From the NCBI GenBank assembly GCA_902489855.1, contig CABUBS010000095.1, positions 1 through 7,998 on the forward strand: DNA of 7,998 bases. The letters run 5' to 3'. Each line of letters begins with the position of its first letter. Position 1 is the stretch's first letter. Origin of the DNA: an uncultured Collinsella sp. (lineage in GTDB: Bacteria; Actinomycetota; Coriobacteriia; Coriobacteriales; Coriobacteriaceae). Position numbers and translations under genes: made by a program. Below the pieces are notes generated by a model, which was given only the letters and a program-made list of their open reading frames with translations, ran no database searches and had not been told where the DNA came from. Below, piece after piece: positions 6,607 through 7,998 of the stretch.

Positions 6607-6642
6607 ATTGTATTGCCGCAGATGTTTACCGCTCGCGGCGCA

Positions 6643-6649
6643 AAGGAGG
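6643..6649 (+). promoter_or_regulatory. Ribosome binding site of the esterase gene
   Basis: AAGGAGG, an excellent Shine-Dalgarno match, ends 7 nt before the ATG at 6657. It fixes the start of the esterase reading frame. Confidence 0.85.
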
Positions 6650-6656
6650 CCGCCTC

Positions 6657-7994
6657 ATGGAACTCAAATCGTGCACTTATGCAACCGTCACCAGCTTGGG
6701 TGACTTTGGCCCCTGGATCAGCAAGGTTGTGCTCGACCTGCCGTGCACCGTGCGCGCCAACGACATTGACGCGCACTCCTTCCATATATATGTAGAGCGC
6801 CACGAGCGCACGGGCGAGGTCCTGATGCGCAAGGAGCGCGGCGCCGACCACGCCGCGCCTTCCGTTGGCTACATCGATGTGCTCGCCGCCTACCCGTGCG
6901 ATGAGTGCGGACGCAAGCTCGCCTTTGGCACCCATGTGGCGCTCGAGATCGCCGAGCAGCGCCTGACCAAGAAGATCGAGGGCAGCGTGATGGGCTCGCG
7001 CTTGCTCGACGACCAGCTGCGCATCACGCAGCTCGCGGCCCTTCCCGGCAATGACGGTGACGATCCAACCTGCGGCCTGGTCTTTGACACCTGCCGCGGC
7101 AACATCTGTCCCGCGCTCAAGGGCTGGAGCAATGCCACGCAAAAGACCGCCGTCAACGGCATCGCGCTCGAGTACGGCTTCTTTGAGCCCAGCTTTAAGG
7201 CCGAGGACTCCGCCTGCTTCAACCCCTTCGCGCCCGAAACGACAGTCGTGCCCCAGAAGGCCCCGCTCGTGGTGTACCTGCACGGCGCTGGCGAGGGCAA
7301 GGGCGCTACGCAAGGCGAGGGCGCCACGCGCGCTTATATCGGCAACCGCGTGACGGCCATCAGCCAGGCGCAGATCCAACGCTACTTTGGCGGCTTTGCC
7401 TGGGTTCTCGTGCCGCAGTCGCCCACGTTTTGGATGGACAACGGCACTGAGCAGCTCGGCCACTCCAACCAGAGCATCTACTCCCCCGTCATTAAGGCGC
7501 TCATCGACGAGTTTGTCGCCGAGCATGCCGACCGCATCGACACCGACCGCATCGTGGTCGCTGGCCTTTCCAACGGCGGCTTTATGACGCTGCGCCTGTG
7601 CGCCGACTACCCCGAGTTCTTCGCCGCGGGCCTTCCCTGCTGCGCGCCGTGGTACAACGCCACGGACGAGGACGTTGCTGCCCTTGCCAAGACACCGCTG
7701 TGGTTTACGCACTCCAAGGGCGATGAGCTCGTGATACCGCAGGAGACCGTGCTGCCGCTCACGGCTCGCCTGCGCGCTGCCGGCGCCAACGTGCATCTCA
7801 CCTACTTTAGCCATGTCGAGGACCTGACCGGGCGCTACCGCGAGGCCGACGGCTCGCCCAAGAAGACGTTCAACCATGGCGTGTGGATCCACCAATTCAA
7901 CGACATGTGTTATCAAGACTTCGACGGGGGCAACGTACTTATCGACGGCGAGCCGGTGGGCTGCTGGGAGTGGTCGGCCAGGGTCGACAGGTAA
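6657..7994 (+). CDS. Alpha/beta-hydrolase esterase with N-terminal Ig-like domain
   Basis: Complete frame of 445 residues (TAA at 7992-7994). The first ~190 residues form a beta-rich region that fits the Ig-like domain found ahead of EstA-type esterases. The alpha/beta-hydrolase domain follows: LVVYLHGAGEG (204-214) with the oxyanion-type HG at 209-210, the nucleophile elbow GLSNGG with S305, and the probable acid D356 in KGDELV. The histidine is H407 in FNHGVW, with H386 as an alternative. Relatives hydrolyse esters, and some are annotated as prolyl-oligopeptidase-like peptidases. There is no signal peptide, so it probably acts in the cytoplasm. It diverges from the PTS permease across a shared regulatory region, which suggests it removes acyl groups from an imported glycoside; this is inference. 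The N-terminal region holds several cysteines, including C81-x-x-C84. The start is fixed by AAGGAGG 7 nt upstream. Confidence 0.9.
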   Translation: MELKSCTYATVTSLGDFGPWISKVVLDLPCTVRANDIDAHSFHIYVERHERTGEVLMRKERGADHAAPSVGYIDVLAAYPCDECGRKLAFGTHVALEIAEQRLTKKIEGSVMGSRLLDDQLRITQLAALPGNDGDDPTCGLVFDTCRGNICPALKGWSNATQKTAVNGIALEYGFFEPSFKAEDSACFNPFAPETTVVPQKAPLVVYLHGAGEGKGATQGEGATRAYIGNRVTAISQAQIQRYFGGFAWVLVPQSPTFWMDNGTEQLGHSNQSIYSPVIKALIDEFVAEHADRIDTDRIVVAGLSNGGFMTLRLCADYPEFFAAGLPCCAPWYNATDEDVAALAKTPLWFTHSKGDELVIPQETVLPLTARLRAAGANVHLTYFSHVEDLTGRYREADGSPKKTFNHGVWIHQFNDMCYQDFDGGNVLIDGEPVGCWEWSARVDR

Positions 7995-7998
7995 TCTA

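Larger units (their letters stand above)
6166..6656. other. Divergent intergenic region between PTS permease and esterase
   Basis: 491 bp with no convincing gene. It is more AT-rich than the flanking genes and holds the start signals for both. Read from left to right it contains the permease ribosome site, a leader hairpin, a probable -10, a cluster of TAAAC/GTTTA sites (6272-6629) and the esterase ribosome site. A 10-codon frame at 6391-6423 (ATG to TAG) has only a weak ribosome site and is not called. No convincing -35/-10 pair for the esterase was found. Confidence 0.7.

Noticed and set aside
6603..7916. 437-codon open frame on the minus strand opposite the esterase
   Set aside because: Antisense of a gene with an intact catalytic triad and a perfect ribosome site; the translation is low-complexity and lacks motifs.

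Overview
The window is compact, GC-rich bacterial DNA holding six complete protein genes. Five lie on the minus strand, transcribed right to left, and one diverges from them at the right end. The best guess for the host is a gut actinobacterium of the class Coriobacteriia (Collinsella/Olsenella-like). This is inference: it rests on the high GC with GC-rich third positions, a 12-helix membrane protein fused to a LuxR-type DNA-binding domain (a family expanded in that class), and the mix of PTS and glycosidase genes. No rRNA, tRNA, transposase, integrase or CRISPR array is visible.

Right half (about 3213-7994): a probable carbohydrate-use locus. A PTS EIIBC permease of the glucose/beta-glucoside superfamily (4738-6165, minus) is followed downstream by a cytoplasmic DUF4038/GH140-like glycosidase (3213-4526, minus). 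Diverging from the permease is an alpha/beta-hydrolase esterase with an N-terminal Ig-like domain (6657-7994, plus). A 491-bp AT-richer divergent region separates permease and esterase. It carries three inverted repeats and at least five single copies of one TAAAC/GTTTA half-site, so a sugar-responsive regulator probably controls both sides. A plausible model is uptake of a glycoside by the permease, deacylation by the esterase and cleavage by the glycosidase. The substrate cannot be read from the sequence, and no EIIA domain or 6-phospho-glycosidase is present.

Middle (1407-3212): a membrane-anchored LuxR-type regulator gene, with a strong hairpin right after its stop codon. Its upstream gap holds a long, nearly perfect inverted repeat that no gene explains.

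Left end (30-1261): two short genes of unknown function, 17 bp apart and probably one operon. They encode a small single-pass membrane-anchored protein and a zinc-ribbon protein with an unrecognised C-terminal domain.

No clearly new system is evident. The points most worth a second look are three non-coding ones: the half-site cluster in the divergent region, a possible two-state RNA fold over the glycosidase ribosome binding site, and the long inverted repeat at 3063-3127.
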